Shown here: in pieces, positions 18,650-29,382 of the stretch
Numbering within the stretch: position 1 is the first letter of the stretch
Layout of the letters: every line of letters starts with the position of its first letter
From: Schizochytrium sp. CCTCC M209059
Taxonomy: Eukaryota; Sar; Bigyra; Thraustochytrida; Thraustochytriidae
Direction of reading: 5' to 3'
Assembly (NCBI GenBank): GCA_000818945.1
Contig: KN805446.1
Coordinates: 1-64,000, forward strand
DNA: 64,000 nucleotides
Position numbers and translations under genes: made by a program
The notes under the pieces: model-generated
What the model was told of the DNA's origin: nothing
Databases searched by the model: none
What the model saw: the letters and a program-made list of their open reading frames with translations, nothing else

Positions 18650-20562
18650 ATGTTGCCTCCAGACAAGAGCGACGCTGTGGCTTGGGCGACGTACACAAGC
18701 AGACAGCAAAGCTTGCGTTCGCTCCAGAGCACGCAGAGCCTGCCAAAGGTCCGAACGCTGAGCGAAGCCGAAAAGACTGACCTTGTGCGTATCATTGTGC
18801 CGTCACTCACGCCTTTCACACTCCATGCCAAGCAGTCGATCGGCTACATTCTTGGAATCCGAAAAGAAAAGCATGCTCACGTGTCAAGTGTCTGGCGAAA
18901 GCTGTCCAAGAGAGGCCGAACAATCGCTTACCTGCTCACGGCCTCGTTGCTCTTCTTTCCTCAGATCGTCTTTACGCTTTCATTGGATGGAAGCTACGGA
19001 TTTGCTTGGGTTGGCATCACAGCGCTTGCGCCCGTGACATATCTCGCTCTCCTTATGAACGTGCGCGTACTCGGGCTCACATTTTCGCAGTTCGAAGCCC
19101 GTTTTCTTGGAGTCAATGTGCTCGCGTGGATAGCATTACTTTATTATGGCGTGCGTGAAACCTCGGTCCGTGTCGGAGCGTTGTCCATGCTCGCTGACGC
19201 GCTGCTTCTCATGTTCTGGGACGCACTGCCACAGTTCTTTCGACACGAACGTGCGCTCTCGCTGGTCCTCCCGATCTCGGCAATGTTCATTTGGCAAAGT
19301 TTTGTGGCCTTTTTTCATGGCATTCGACTCGACGAAACCTCTCTCCGCTTCGTAGGGATAGACTTCCGAATATCTGCCCGTCTCAGCGCCTTTGCGGCGA
19401 CAACAGGTATCTATGGTCTTGGGCATGTCGAGCGATGGTTATCCACAAAGAATGACGATTTCAGCACAATTCGTGTTCCCGCAAAGTCGATCAAAATCCC
19501 TAAACAAGCGCTGGAGGAACTGAGCCATTGTCTTCGCGAGGTGAGATTGAGGGCTCGAAAACGCTCCGGAAGTTTGTTTTCTCGCAAGTTGAGACGCGGC
19601 TCTCAGATCGCTCAGGTCACGCCTGGCCCAGTTCTGCAAAGAACATATTCAAACGATTTGATTCGTGCTGCGTCCAGCGCTTCGTCCTCAGAGGAAAGTC
19701 GCGGCGCAGAGTCTAGCCCATTTACGGTACTCGCCGCGCGTGCGCCTTTGCAGATCAGCACAGGTGATACGATCGGAGCATACTGGTTTGGGCCTCGTAT
19801 CGGAGACGCCGTTTTCGAGTGGAACAAGAAGCTGGGATACCTTTTCTTTCTCATCTTTCAAGCGGGTCATTTTATAGTGCTTTGGTGCATGCAACCAGGC
19901 GGCGCTTGGGCCTGGTGGCTTTTGTACGTGATGGCGGGGCTTCCGGCGCTCGCATGGTTTTGTGTTATGAATCGATTTGTGCTTCGAATGGTGGTGAAAT
20001 CTTTTGAGTTCAAATTTATGCTGCTCAACATTGGAGGATTCTGCGTGACCGTCACGATGGCCATGCAAGACAAGCGAGCAGCTGCCGCAACGGTTGGTTA
20101 CCTTTTGTCAACAGGACTGGGATTGGTGATGGACGCTTTCCCACGAGCAATGCTAACATTCACCGTGCGAATTATGCTCGGTATTCCCAACCTTGTAACG
20201 CTCTCCATTCTGGTTTACCAGATTTCCGCGGGAACTCTACATCCCTTTAAAAGCCAACAAGCATGTCTCACAAAAGGTGCTTGTATCACGCAGGCAGATC
20301 TTGCAAGTGGCTTTGGGATCAATATAATCGCGTTTTTTTTCGGCTTGGATTTATCTTGCTGCGATCGCCAAGCTCATTTGGTTCAGTTTCGATGGAAGTG
20401 AGCATTCTTCGTGTTCCTGAAGGGCTCATGTCGCACTATCTCGCGCTACATCATCGCTATTTGGAGCCAGAAAAGGTGAGCCCATCTGTCTGCGAAGGTT
20501 ATCCAAGCGAAGTGAAGGTCGCAGATGCGACATCTGCACCATGTACTGTTTCATCGTCCTGA
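18650..20562 (+). CDS. polytopic membrane protein, tandem family copy 2, frameshifted near the 3' end
   Basis: Homologue of the 16.0-17.8 kb gene and closest to copy 3. The frame from the ATG at 18650 (MLPPDKSDAVAW) gives 583 residues and stops at 20401. The conserved C-terminus (FGSVSMEVSILRVPEGLMSH...) continues in the next frame to a stop at 20562. The switch point is a run of eight T at 20333-20340; alignment with copy 3 predicts nine positions there, so one base is missing relative to the family. This is either a homopolymer error in the assembly or a real recent mutation that replaces the last about 75 residues. Shared motifs include YWFGPRIG and FEFKFMLLN. About 12 hydrophobic helices are visible. 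Confidence 0.72.
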
Positions 20563-21093
20563 CATAATATTTTGTATTTCTTTTGTGTATAGCTCACATT
20601 TCTTTTTGTTGTCGCTTGTCTTGCCAAGATCTGATCCTGTGCGTCTCGGGTGCTGGGCAAGTCAAGCGCTCTCCCCTCAACCCCCNNNNNNNNNNNNCCC
20701 CCCCCTTTCACACCTCCTCATCAAACCAGCCCCCTGTTTCCCCTCCTCACGAAGAGGGGGCTGAACTATGGCCAAGTAAATGTTTATCTGGAATTACTCA
20801 CAGTCAGTACGGTGTGGCGCAGCTCCGCGTCTGAGTGCTTTAACGGATTTTTCGTCAGCTTCGTCTCGTTTTTACGGTTCGTTTTGACAGCGACTCTATT
20901 GCATCCGCTTCCTCCCAAAGGTTGTACTACGTGAACAAGGGAAGGAGTTCAGGCAGAGTCTCCAACGACGTGCCTTCATTGATTGCAGCACAGCACGGCG
21001 CGGCGCGGCGCGGCGCGGCGGCACGGTGCAACGCAGCGCGACACGCGCTGGGCTTTGGTGCATGCGCGCTCGCTGCGTTGACCGCGCCCAAAC
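20563..21093. other. intergenic region with 12-N assembly gap at 20686-20697
   Basis: The gap interrupts a poly-C stretch (cccccN12cccccccc), so the true length of the C-run is unknown. Downstream, a (GGCGC)n tract lies at about 20998-21020, just before copy 3 of the membrane-protein family. No coding frame is supported. Confidence 0.6.
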
Positions 21094-22979
21094 ATGTCCG
21101 TGCCAGACAAGATCAATGCAACGACATGGGCGTCGCTCACAACGAGACAGCAAAGCTTGCGATCACTCCAAAGCTCGCATAGTTTACCAAAGTTGCGCGT
21201 ACTTGAAGAAGCTGACAAAATGGATCTCGTACGTGTCATTGTACCGTCACTCACACCCTTTACACTTCAGGCCAACCAGTCAATTGGTTACATTCTGGGC
21301 GTTAGGAAAGACAAGGAATTCTACTCGTCTCGCGTCTGGCAAAGGTTGTCGAAAAGAGGGCGAACGATTGCGTACCTGCTCATTGCGATTTGCCTCTTCA
21401 TTCCCCAGGCAGTCTTTATACTCTCATTGAATGAATTCAAGGACCGGCATGGGTCGGTATTCTGGCGTTGGTGCCCGTGGCTTATCTCGTACTCTTTATG
21501 AATGTGCGCGTGCTCCGACTCACGTTTTCGCAGTTCGAAGCCCGATTCCTTGGAATCAATGTGCTGGCATGGACCGCATCCCTCTATTACGGCGTGCATA
21601 ATCCCTCGGTTCGCGTCGGAGCTATATCGATGATAGGCGACACGCTATTGCTCATGTTCTGGGATGCTCTGCCACAATTCTTTCGTCACGAACGAACGCT
21701 TTCGGTGGTGCTCCCAATTTCAGCGATGCTCATCTGGCAAAGTTTCGTGTCCTTTTTCGACGGTGTTCGGTATGACAAAGTCTCACTTCAGATTGCAGAG
21801 GTGGACTTTCATATCCCTGCCCGCCTTAGCGCGTTTGCAGCGACAACGGGTGTCTATGGTCTCGGGCATGTTGTGCGCTGGTTGTCCACCAAGAATGATG
21901 ACTTTAGCACGATTCGTGCTCCCGCCAGGTCGATTAAGATTCCCAAACAAGCCCTTGAAGAGCTGAGTATGTGTCTGCGTGAGGTGAGGGCGAGGGCCCG
22001 TAAACGTTCGGGCGCATTATTTTCTCGAAGATGGACATCTCACAACGGGAAAATTCTTCCAACGTCTTTTCGCGCGAGCAAGTTATCGACCTCGGACATA
22101 GGTCAGCTCGCAGACCCAAGTCCATTTGCTGTGCTTGCCGCCAGCACGCCATTGCAGATCAATACAAGCGAGACCTTTTCTGCGTATTGGTTTGGTCCTC
22201 GTATCGGGTCGGCTATATTTGAGTGGAACAAGAAGCTGGGCTACCTTGAGGCCTTGAGTTTTCAGACGGGACACTTTCTGGTGCTCTGGTGCATACGTCC
22301 AGACGGCGCTTGGGCCTGGTGGCTCATAATTGTGACGATGGCGATTCCAGCGCTCGCATGGCTCTGCATCATGAATCGTGTCCTCGTTAGACTGGTTGCG
22401 AACTCGTTCGAGTTCAAGTTCATGCTGCTCAATAATTTGGGATTTTGTTTGACAATCTTGATGGCCACACAAGACGCACGGACAGCTGCGGCAATCACGG
22501 CTTATCTGTCGTCAACGGTGTTGGGATCGCTAAGTGATGCTTTTCCACGTACCATGCTGACGTTCAAGGTGCGGATTTTGCTCGGCATCCCGAACCTCCT
22601 CACGCTCTCCATTCTGGTGTATCGAATATCCGCCGGTCTCCTCGTTTCCTTTGTCAGCCGCGAAGTGTGCCTTGCAAAGAGCGCTTGTATTTCGCAAGCA
22701 GATCTCGCGAGCGGCTTTGGGATCAACATGATCGCCTTTCTCACGCGGGTCGGCCTCCTGGTCATGCCGTCGCCCACTTCGCTCGGCTCAGTCACGATGG
22801 ATGTGAGCATTCTCCGCGTCCCGGACAAGCTTATGGCTCACTACCTTGCGTTACATCATCTCTATTTAGAGCCTGGCAAGTCAGGTCTTCCGGTTCGCGA
22901 AGATGCTGCGCCTGACACCATTGAGGAAAACCATGAACCGGCCCCAAGAGCTTCAGAGCCATCTCCTGCTTCTTCTTGA
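21094..22979 (+). CDS. polytopic membrane protein, tandem family copy 3, internal frameshift
   Basis: Third member of the tandem family. The N-terminal part (ATG at 21094, MSVPDKINATTWAS) parallels copy 2 (MLPPDKSDAVAWAT) and runs to about 21440. There the frame shifts by one base: after SLNEF the next family-conserved residues, GPAWVGILALVPVAYL, are in a different frame, which then stays open to 22979 (VSILRVPDKLMAHYLALHH, then a polar tail ending EPSPASS). Comparison with copy 2 at the same place (SLDGSYGFAWVG) shows one base missing around 21440-21446. It is not a homopolymer, so a true mutation is more plausible here than at copy 2. If translation starts only after the shift, the first two helices are lost. 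Confidence 0.7.
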
Positions 22980-23259
22980 TGACATGACATGCATGCACGT
23001 GTAAATTATTCGATTTTATGGTCTTCATGTTTGCCAAACGGGGTTTGCTCTGTGGATTCTGCCCTTTGCTTTATGTCTTTCCTGTCTCGCTGTGCATCTC
23101 GCTTGTACGGTTAAGACTTCACTTCCGCGGTGGCTGTAAGTCTCGGCTTCACGAACATGGCCTCGCGAATTTGTAGGCGCAGCACTTTACCAGTCAACCA
23201 TCAGTCCTCCGTGGCGTGCCGTGGCGTGCCGTGCCGACAGTCTGCGTGGGCGCCGCACA

Positions 23260-24588
23260 ATGAGGGCCTTGGGCCTCGCGCGGACGCTGCAGCGCGTCGG
23301 CAGGGCGCACAGTCGGGCGAACAGCAGCCCAATGTCAACTTGGCAGAACTTGGCAGGGCGCTGGGCACCCATGTCGACGTCGACGTCAGCGGCGTCGAGC
23401 TCGAGCTCGAGCTCGAGCTCGAACTCGAGCTCGAACTCGATATCGAACTCTGCGCGGGCGTCATTTGCAGGGACCTCGACGAGCGCGACGACGATGGCGA
23501 TGACGGCGACGACCCCGGCAAGAGCGGTGAGCAAGCGAAATGTAAAGGATGCCGGCAATTTAGGGAGTGCAGACGCAGCTGGAGCTGCACCGGATGCTTC
23601 TTGTAAGGGAGCGAGGGGTCCGCCAACGCGATGGCAGCGAATTCAGGAAGCTCTGATTCCGTATCGCGTAGGTCTGCGCAAATTTCTCACAAATGTCGGT
23701 GTTGCGTACGATCTCATCAAGTGGAGTCTCGTGGACTTGGACCGGAAGCTGACGCGCAGGGAGCGACGTCTCGTGCTCAAGACCGTTCTCGACCTGCTTA
23801 AACTTATTCCATTTGCAATCATTGCAGCTGCTCCTGGGGGAAGTCTCCTCCTCCCGGTGCTCGCTCGCTACATGCCGAGCACGTTGCCCACAACCTTTAA
23901 TATGCCGTCGCGCACCGAGCTGGAAAATATCGTAAAGACCTCGGAGCGCGAAGTCTCCCTGAAACGACGCATGGATCGCGAGCTCAAGGGTGCCATCGAG
24001 CGCATGGTTTCCTCAATGCACACCAATCAGGTATCCTATTACAAGGAGGTTCGTGAACTGCTTGAGGAAGCGACGCGGGCGGAGTCCCTGGGGGAGGAGA
24101 CTTCGCCGCTGAAGATGTCGAGGTTCTCGGACGCGGATCTGCTCGACATCCTCAATATGCAGCAATTGGAGCTCATCGCAGCTTACTTTAAGCTTCAACT
24201 GCCAGGGGCGATGCGCGCGCACGTTGTGGGGGCGACAGCTTTTGTGGACTCGTACCGGTTTTCCATGTTGCGATATCAACTTTCGCGCTACGCAGCCAAG
24301 CTCACGGCAGACGATGTCATTCTCGTAGAGGAAAATCTGAACAAATTATCGGACGAGGAGCTCCGCCAGGCCTGCGAGGCACGAGGCCTCATCATCACGA
24401 GCTCATTGGACCCGCCGTTGAGTTCCATGGCGCCGGAGTCGAGAGAGGAGATGCTTGCGTCACTCAATCTTTGGCTTCTCGCTTCAGTGGGACGTCACGT
24501 TCCAGTGGTGCTTCTCGCATTTCGCAATCTCGACGCGTCTGCGCCAGGCATTTCCATGGAAGCAAGTGCAAAGGACGCCAACGAATAA
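23260..24588 (+). CDS. LETM1-like mitochondrial inner-membrane protein
   Basis: A 442-residue protein with the LETM1 core. A basic amphipathic helix and a hydrophobic segment (about 180-210) are followed by the family signature MPSTLPTTF. Farther on come a helical LETM1/ribosome-binding-like domain with LSDEELRQACEARGL and a terminal LWLLASVGRHVPVVLLAFR. LETM1 proteins sit in the mitochondrial inner membrane, take part in cation/proton exchange and bind mitoribosomes. The N-terminus (MRALGLARTLQRVGRAHSRA) is a good presequence. Between it and the core is a Ser/Asn run encoded by a GAGCTC-type repeat at 23396-23450. The frame is open to a GTG at 23221, but 23260 is the first ATG. No EF-hand was seen. 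Confidence 0.87.
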   Translation: MRALGLARTLQRVGRAHSRANSSPMSTWQNLAGRWAPMSTSTSAASSSSSSSSSNSSSNSISNSARASFAGTSTSATTMAMTATTPARAVSKRNVKDAGNLGSADAAGAAPDASCKGARGPPTRWQRIQEALIPYRVGLRKFLTNVGVAYDLIKWSLVDLDRKLTRRERRLVLKTVLDLLKLIPFAIIAAAPGGSLLLPVLARYMPSTLPTTFNMPSRTELENIVKTSEREVSLKRRMDRELKGAIERMVSSMHTNQVSYYKEVRELLEEATRAESLGEETSPLKMSRFSDADLLDILNMQQLELIAAYFKLQLPGAMRAHVVGATAFVDSYRFSMLRYQLSRYAAKLTADDVILVEENLNKLSDEELRQACEARGLIITSSLDPPLSSMAPESREEMLASLNLWLLASVGRHVPVVLLAFRNLDASAPGISMEASAKDANE

Positions 24589-25360
24589 TTATACAGATGA
24601 CCCTTGCCTCTTTTTTGTTCATAGGATTTCCTTTTTTTTTTCTTTTTTTTTCTTCTCTCTCTCTCTCTCTGCCTTCGTCCTCGTCCTCTTCGTGATCGCA
24701 AGTTTGGATTGAAGTTGCGAATCAAGTGTAGGCCTAGTACTACAACCGCTCCTGTTTGCGTCCGATTGCCCCCCTATTCAACTCACAGAATGTCTGTCAA
24801 TTGTTCTATTACTAGGTCTATCTATGCTGAGCGCGGCGATTGACACCGTCCTCGACATGCGGCTCAGCAGTGCCCGCACGTGCAAAGTGTTCATCCCGAT
24901 TCCCCCTCTGCTAGCCAGGCGAACTAAGTTTCGCGGCACGAGCGCGAACCTAGTCATCATAAAGTAGCATCTTCTTTTTTTGCAACCTCCTCTTGCAGTC
25001 AGTATCTGCGTTATCGTCTTCCCTCATCAGCACCACCACCTCCTTCAACAACATTCTTACCATGAACATCAAGAACACGAACTCGCCAATGTGGTGGTGC
25101 ACCTCATCGGCCAATTGGCCGTGCACGCGCGCGGGGCATCTCGCACCTCTCTGCCCCTCGCGGCGCGTGCGCGGGCTGCGCCCCCTCGTCCCCCCCTAGA
25201 CCGCGCGTTCAGGCTGCAGTCCCGGGGAAACCAAACTCCCCTCCCGCCCCCCCCCCCCCCCCCGCACCCCCCCCCCCCCGATTGCATCGGGCATGCAGCA
25301 AAGAGCGGCCAGCAGAACCTCTTCGGGGCCGCGACCGTGCGCGGCGAGGAGCGCGGCGCG
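24589..25360. other. intergenic region with pyrimidine and poly-C tracts
   Basis: About 770 bp. It contains a T/C-rich tract at about 24628-24670 (after the LETM1-like stop) and two long C-runs at about 25246-25279. The frame of the next gene stays open back to 24980 but only with a TTG start and a His/Pro-rich, pattern-free translation, so I do not call it coding. Confidence 0.5.
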
Positions 25361-26596
25361 ATGGGGTGCGCGAGGTCGCGCGCGTACGGCGCGGACGTGC
25401 GGCGCGGAGACCTGGGCCCGCGCAAGGCGAGCAAGAAGCCCGTGCGGTTCGGGCCGCGGAACGACGCGCGGAATGCGGGCGCGCTGGCCTTTCCGACGGC
25501 ATCCGCAGACGAACTCTTCAGCGGGGGCGCCGCCGCCGCCGCGCGCGACGCGTACGGCGTGGAGAGCGACTTCTACAAGCGCGGCGCGGCGCAGCCGCAG
25601 CAGCAGCAGCAGCAGCAGGCCCGCCGCGGACGCGCCCTCGACGGCGACGAGGAGGACGACGCGCGGCCGCGCGAGACCCCGGCGAGTAGGCGGAGGCGGA
25701 GCGCCTCGCGCCAGGACCGCGGACACGCCGGCGCAAACTCGGGCCGCCGCCAGCGCCCCGCGTACACGCGCAGCGAGAGCGAGGAGGAGGACGACGACGA
25801 CGACGACGACGAGGCCGAGGTCGATGTGTACGACACCGCGGGCGGCTTTGCCTCGCAAGGCGTCTATGGAGCGGGCTCTTCGGGCTTGTCACGGCGCAAG
25901 TCAAAGCTGAGGGCCCGCGTGAGCCTTGGTCGGCGCAAGGCCGGCGCCAACGCCGCCGGCGCGCAGGAGTACGCGCTGGCGCCGTCGATGATGCAGGAGC
26001 CCGAGATCGACGATGCCGACCCATGGGACCGCGACGAGGAGCAAGCTTCAAGGCGTAACGTCGGCAGCAGCCGCAGCAGCAGGTCGCGGCGCCAGGACGC
26101 GCCCATGCCTCCGCCAGCCTTCCACAGGGCCGGTGCGGCAGCACCATCCCGTAATCCGTCCTCCTCCACGGGCGTCGCGGTGCGCAAGTCTCTGGGCCGC
26201 ATCAAGAAACAGCTTCAGTCGGGATCGTCTACAAGCCCGCCGCCACCACCGCCGCCGCTACCTCTGCCAGAAATGTCTCCTTACCCTCTGCAGAAAAAGT
26301 CGTCACGTTCGCCGCGGCGCTTTGGCGCGGATGATCTCTACGATGACGATGCCTCCTCTGTTTCTGTGAGTTCGAGTGAGCGGACGACGTCGCGGCGGTA
26401 CGGTGGACAGTCCGCATTGCCTCCAAGCCGACGCACTGTGGGCGAGAAGCCATGGCTTGGCCAAGACAAGGCCCAGTCGGGTACTCCGCGTTTTAGCAGC
26501 GACACGCCGGTTGGCCGATCGTGGGACCGCATCCAGGCCGTTGCAGCTCGCAAGAGCGGCGATTCTGAGCAGTACCGCAGCCCTTATTACCGATGA
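25361..26596 (+). CDS. disordered basic protein with dual-acylation N-terminus
   Basis: A 411-residue protein of low sequence complexity: Arg/Ser/Ala-rich, with a Gln run (about 25595-25620), an acidic DDDDDDDE run (about 25790-25815), and Pro runs near 26238-26262. The ATG at 25361 gives MGCARSR. Gly2 plus Ser6 fits N-myristoylation and Cys3 fits palmitoylation, as in many plasma-membrane-anchored signalling proteins. No folded domain was recognised. It ends with YRSPYYR. A membrane-tethered, phosphorylation-rich adaptor is a reasonable inference. The upstream CG-rich frame was excluded because it lacks ATG and would hide the acylation signal. Confidence 0.65.
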   Translation: MGCARSRAYGADVRRGDLGPRKASKKPVRFGPRNDARNAGALAFPTASADELFSGGAAAAARDAYGVESDFYKRGAAQPQQQQQQQARRGRALDGDEEDDARPRETPASRRRRSASRQDRGHAGANSGRRQRPAYTRSESEEEDDDDDDDEAEVDVYDTAGGFASQGVYGAGSSGLSRRKSKLRARVSLGRRKAGANAAGAQEYALAPSMMQEPEIDDADPWDRDEEQASRRNVGSSRSSRSRRQDAPMPPPAFHRAGAAAPSRNPSSSTGVAVRKSLGRIKKQLQSGSSTSPPPPPPPLPLPEMSPYPLQKKSSRSPRRFGADDLYDDDASSVSVSSSERTTSRRYGGQSALPPSRRTVGEKPWLGQDKAQSGTPRFSSDTPVGRSWDRIQAVAARKSGDSEQYRSPYYR

Positions 26597-26899
26597 TTCT
26601 TGATCCCTAATGTCTCTTTTGGAGGGGCCTACTTACTTTTCTACCTACCATACATGCATGACCCCTACGTACACCCGTTTCTTTTTTTTTTCTGCTTCGT
26701 TTCCTGTCTTCTACTTTTACATCAAGAAATGAAAAAAATAATGTTCCGCTTTTCGCAATCGCCACCAAAGTCAAAAGTTTCCTACAATCCATCGCCGAGT
26801 CATTCACCCAAGACAAGACAAGGACATGGCGACTAAGGAGAAGAAAACAATAGTATGAAACATTAAACCCGGTGAGTGAATTGATTGCACAAGAAGCGG

Positions 26900-27964
26900 T
26901 CACTTTGACTGAAACTCTTGCATCACAACGTGAAGGTCATCGAGAAAGCGGAAGATACCAGGAGTTCGGTTCACCCAGACACGAAACTGGTCTTCCGACA
27001 TACTCTCGGAAGATTCTAGACCCACATCTTCCCAAACACGGTCAGCAAACAGCGAATAAGATCCACGAAGCTTGTCTTTGAAACGAGGAAGTGGGCCATC
27101 CTCAATGAGAGCCACGGCCTCTCGCGCAGCATCGTGAAAGATTGAGGCCGGAACAGCGTCATCTCCATCTCCACAAGCTGAGATTGAGGCCATACACTTG
27201 TTGCGTACCGTGTCGGAGACGTTGACTTGATCTGTGGCCCCAACAGCAAGAAACTGATCCCAAAGACTATCGGCATACTCGCGCGAAAACGAAGTGGCGG
27301 GTTCGTCGGCAAGATATTCGACGGCATCCACGAAGCGCAGGAGCTCGTCGGCCAACTCTGACTTGAGATAATCCTCGAAACACTCACGACCGAGTTCGAC
27401 GTTGAGAACGTTTCGCAGTCGCGTACCAAGCACGGCCGCGATCATGTCATTGAACTCGCGTCGCGAGATGCTCCCGTCGCGATTTGTGTCAAAGAGGCGA
27501 AAGGCAAGCTCGACGTTGTCCTGAGCCGATCCCCGATACGTGAGCACGCAAAAGGTGACGACGAACTCTTGCGCATTGATGCTACCATTCTGGTCGGCAT
27601 CGAAGAACATCCACAGCTTGCTAAAGAGCTCTGGCTCGACCTTGATGCCCATGGCCTTGAAGGCTTTGCGCATCTGCGTCTTGTCCATTTCACCCTTGCC
27701 GTGGTCGCTGTGCACCAAAGCTTTGAACTTGGCTTCGAGATCTGCCGCTGCCTGCGAGTGTTGGCGGTCGATCGCGCGTTTCTCGCGCGCGAGGTTCTGC
27801 AGCTGTTTTTGCTTCACCGCATCCGAGGTCACCGCCAGCGACTTGTGGCCCGGGAGGGTCAGCTGCTGCTCCTGCGGCCCGAGCGCTCGGCGCTGGCGCG
27901 CTTCAATCTCGCTCTTTGGGCCTGCCGGCGTGCATAGCAGCTTGCGCAGCGCGTTCAGGCTCAT
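26900..27964 (-). CDS. EF-hand calcium-binding protein
   Basis: A 354-residue protein with two canonical EF-hand loops in tandem: DADQNGSINAQE (122-133) and DTNRDGSISRRE (159-170). Each has acidic or oxygen-bearing residues at loop positions 1, 3, 5 and 12 and Gly at 6. A degenerate hand precedes them (SDHGKGEMDKTQ, about 86-97), so the pair with normal spacing is the functional unit. The C-terminal 180 residues are alpha-helical and ordinary in composition but unrecognised. ATG at 27964 (MSLNALRKLL); the frame is open farther upstream only with a GTG start. A calcium sensor or regulatory subunit is likely; the partner is unknown. Confidence 0.85.
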   Translation of the reverse strand: MSLNALRKLLCTPAGPKSEIEARQRRALGPQEQQLTLPGHKSLAVTSDAVKQKQLQNLAREKRAIDRQHSQAAADLEAKFKALVHSDHGKGEMDKTQMRKAFKAMGIKVEPELFSKLWMFFDADQNGSINAQEFVVTFCVLTYRGSAQDNVELAFRLFDTNRDGSISRREFNDMIAAVLGTRLRNVLNVELGRECFEDYLKSELADELLRFVDAVEYLADEPATSFSREYADSLWDQFLAVGATDQVNVSDTVRNKCMASISACGDGDDAVPASIFHDAAREAVALIEDGPLPRFKDKLRGSYSLFADRVWEDVGLESSESMSEDQFRVWVNRTPGIFRFLDDLHVVMQEFQSK

Positions 27965-29382
27965 GACGGCCACGACCCTTTTCCCCTCAGGCTGTACCTC
28001 GTCCTTCGCCACCAGCCAGCTCGTCCACCCAGCTCGATGAGCTCGCACGATCGGACGCAATCGGACGCGACAGCGAACTCGCACGAGCTTGCCGGCAAAG
28101 AGTCCGAGCGCAGCGCGGCTGGTTCGGGTTTGCCCACGCAGCAAGCTCGCCCACGTTTTGCGTTTGCTCGTGCGGTCTGCGGTCTTACTTTGAGGGCAAG
28201 CTCTGGGCCGGTCTAGCGATCGATATCGGTTTGTCTTCACGTTAAGGCCTGCGTGCACGTGCCGCGCACGGGCCTCTTTGCATGCGCACCGGACCCGGTA
28301 TTGATCAAATATGAACTACGATCCGATCATACCGGGTCTGGTGCTTGACGCACGGTGTCCAGCGTAGGCCATCTCGCGCAGACTTTCACCTCGCATCGCA
28401 TCGCATGGCATCGCTTGCGACAGGCGCGCCGGGCTGGGTCGGGTCGGGGCAAGGCGAGGCGAGGCGAGGCCAGGCAAAGCGCGAGAGCCTTGACCGCGCC
28501 GCTGCGCAGCGCCGCTGCGGCGGCGGCTCGCTGCTCCAGAGCGCGCGCTCTCTTCACGGCTGACCTGGCGCGTGCCCTTCGTGGCCGGCGGGGCCAGTTG
28601 CTGTTGCCGCCCTAAGTACAGTTCTTGCGGCTATACGCGAGCCATGGCAACGCAAGCCATGGCAACGCAAGCAACACCAGCCAGGTCGCTGCCGCCTGCT
28701 GCCCTGCAGCTGCTGACGCGGCGCGACTGCCTGCGCGAGCGCCGGTGCGCCTGCGCGTCCACCGGCGTGCCCGCGCGCGAGACGCAGACGCTGGCGGCTG
28801 CGTGCGTTCGGCTGCGCACAGTCAAGGTATCAAGTAGCGCGGCAAGGGGGTGTGCACCGCGCAGGCAAGTGCCTTTCTATTTATAGAGACGGCCTTTGCT
28901 TGTTTGTGTGTGTGGCACACCGGGACCATTTCTTGTGCTCTGCACATCGACCATGCCATCGTACCGCTACATCGATTTGCAGCCTATCGCATGCAGTGGT
29001 GCAGCCGCCGGTTGATGCGATGCGCAGGCGATAGCTTGGTGCGACGCGTGCACAGGAAGGAAGAAAGTTGAAAGGAAAGGAGGAAGGGAAGGGAAGGGAG
29101 GGCCCGGGGACCCGCGCGCCCCCGCGGGAAAGGTGTGCATTGAACGGATCTCTTTCATGTAGTATGTATGAGGTGAACCTGAAGTTGGCTTGGCTTGTCT
29201 TGTTTGTGGCTTACCTTAGCTTGGCTTGGCTCTAGGCCTATATACTGTGATGCTTGATGGTTGATGTGCGAACAATGTGCGAGGAAGATATAAAGAGACG
29301 CGGATTTTGATGAGCAGCCAGCCACTCGCGACCAGACGAGAGGGCAGAATCATTAATTTGCCAGCTGCCAGGCGCGGCAGCC
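27965..29382. other. long intergenic region, GC-rich then repeat-rich
   Basis: About 1.4 kb with no supported gene. It holds small direct repeats: gaggc units near 28455-28472, a doubled atggcaacgcaagcc at about 28643-28672, and ggaagg-type purine repeats at about 29055-29100. Clustered ttggct/cttggct units at about 29187-29235 lie just upstream of the LRR-kinase-TIR gene. Open frames here are short and biased by GC content. Confidence 0.45.

Noticed and set aside
24980..25360. N-terminal extension of the MGC protein from a TTG at 24980
   Set aside because: No ATG, translation is His/Pro-rich, crosses poly-C runs, and would hide the acylation signal.
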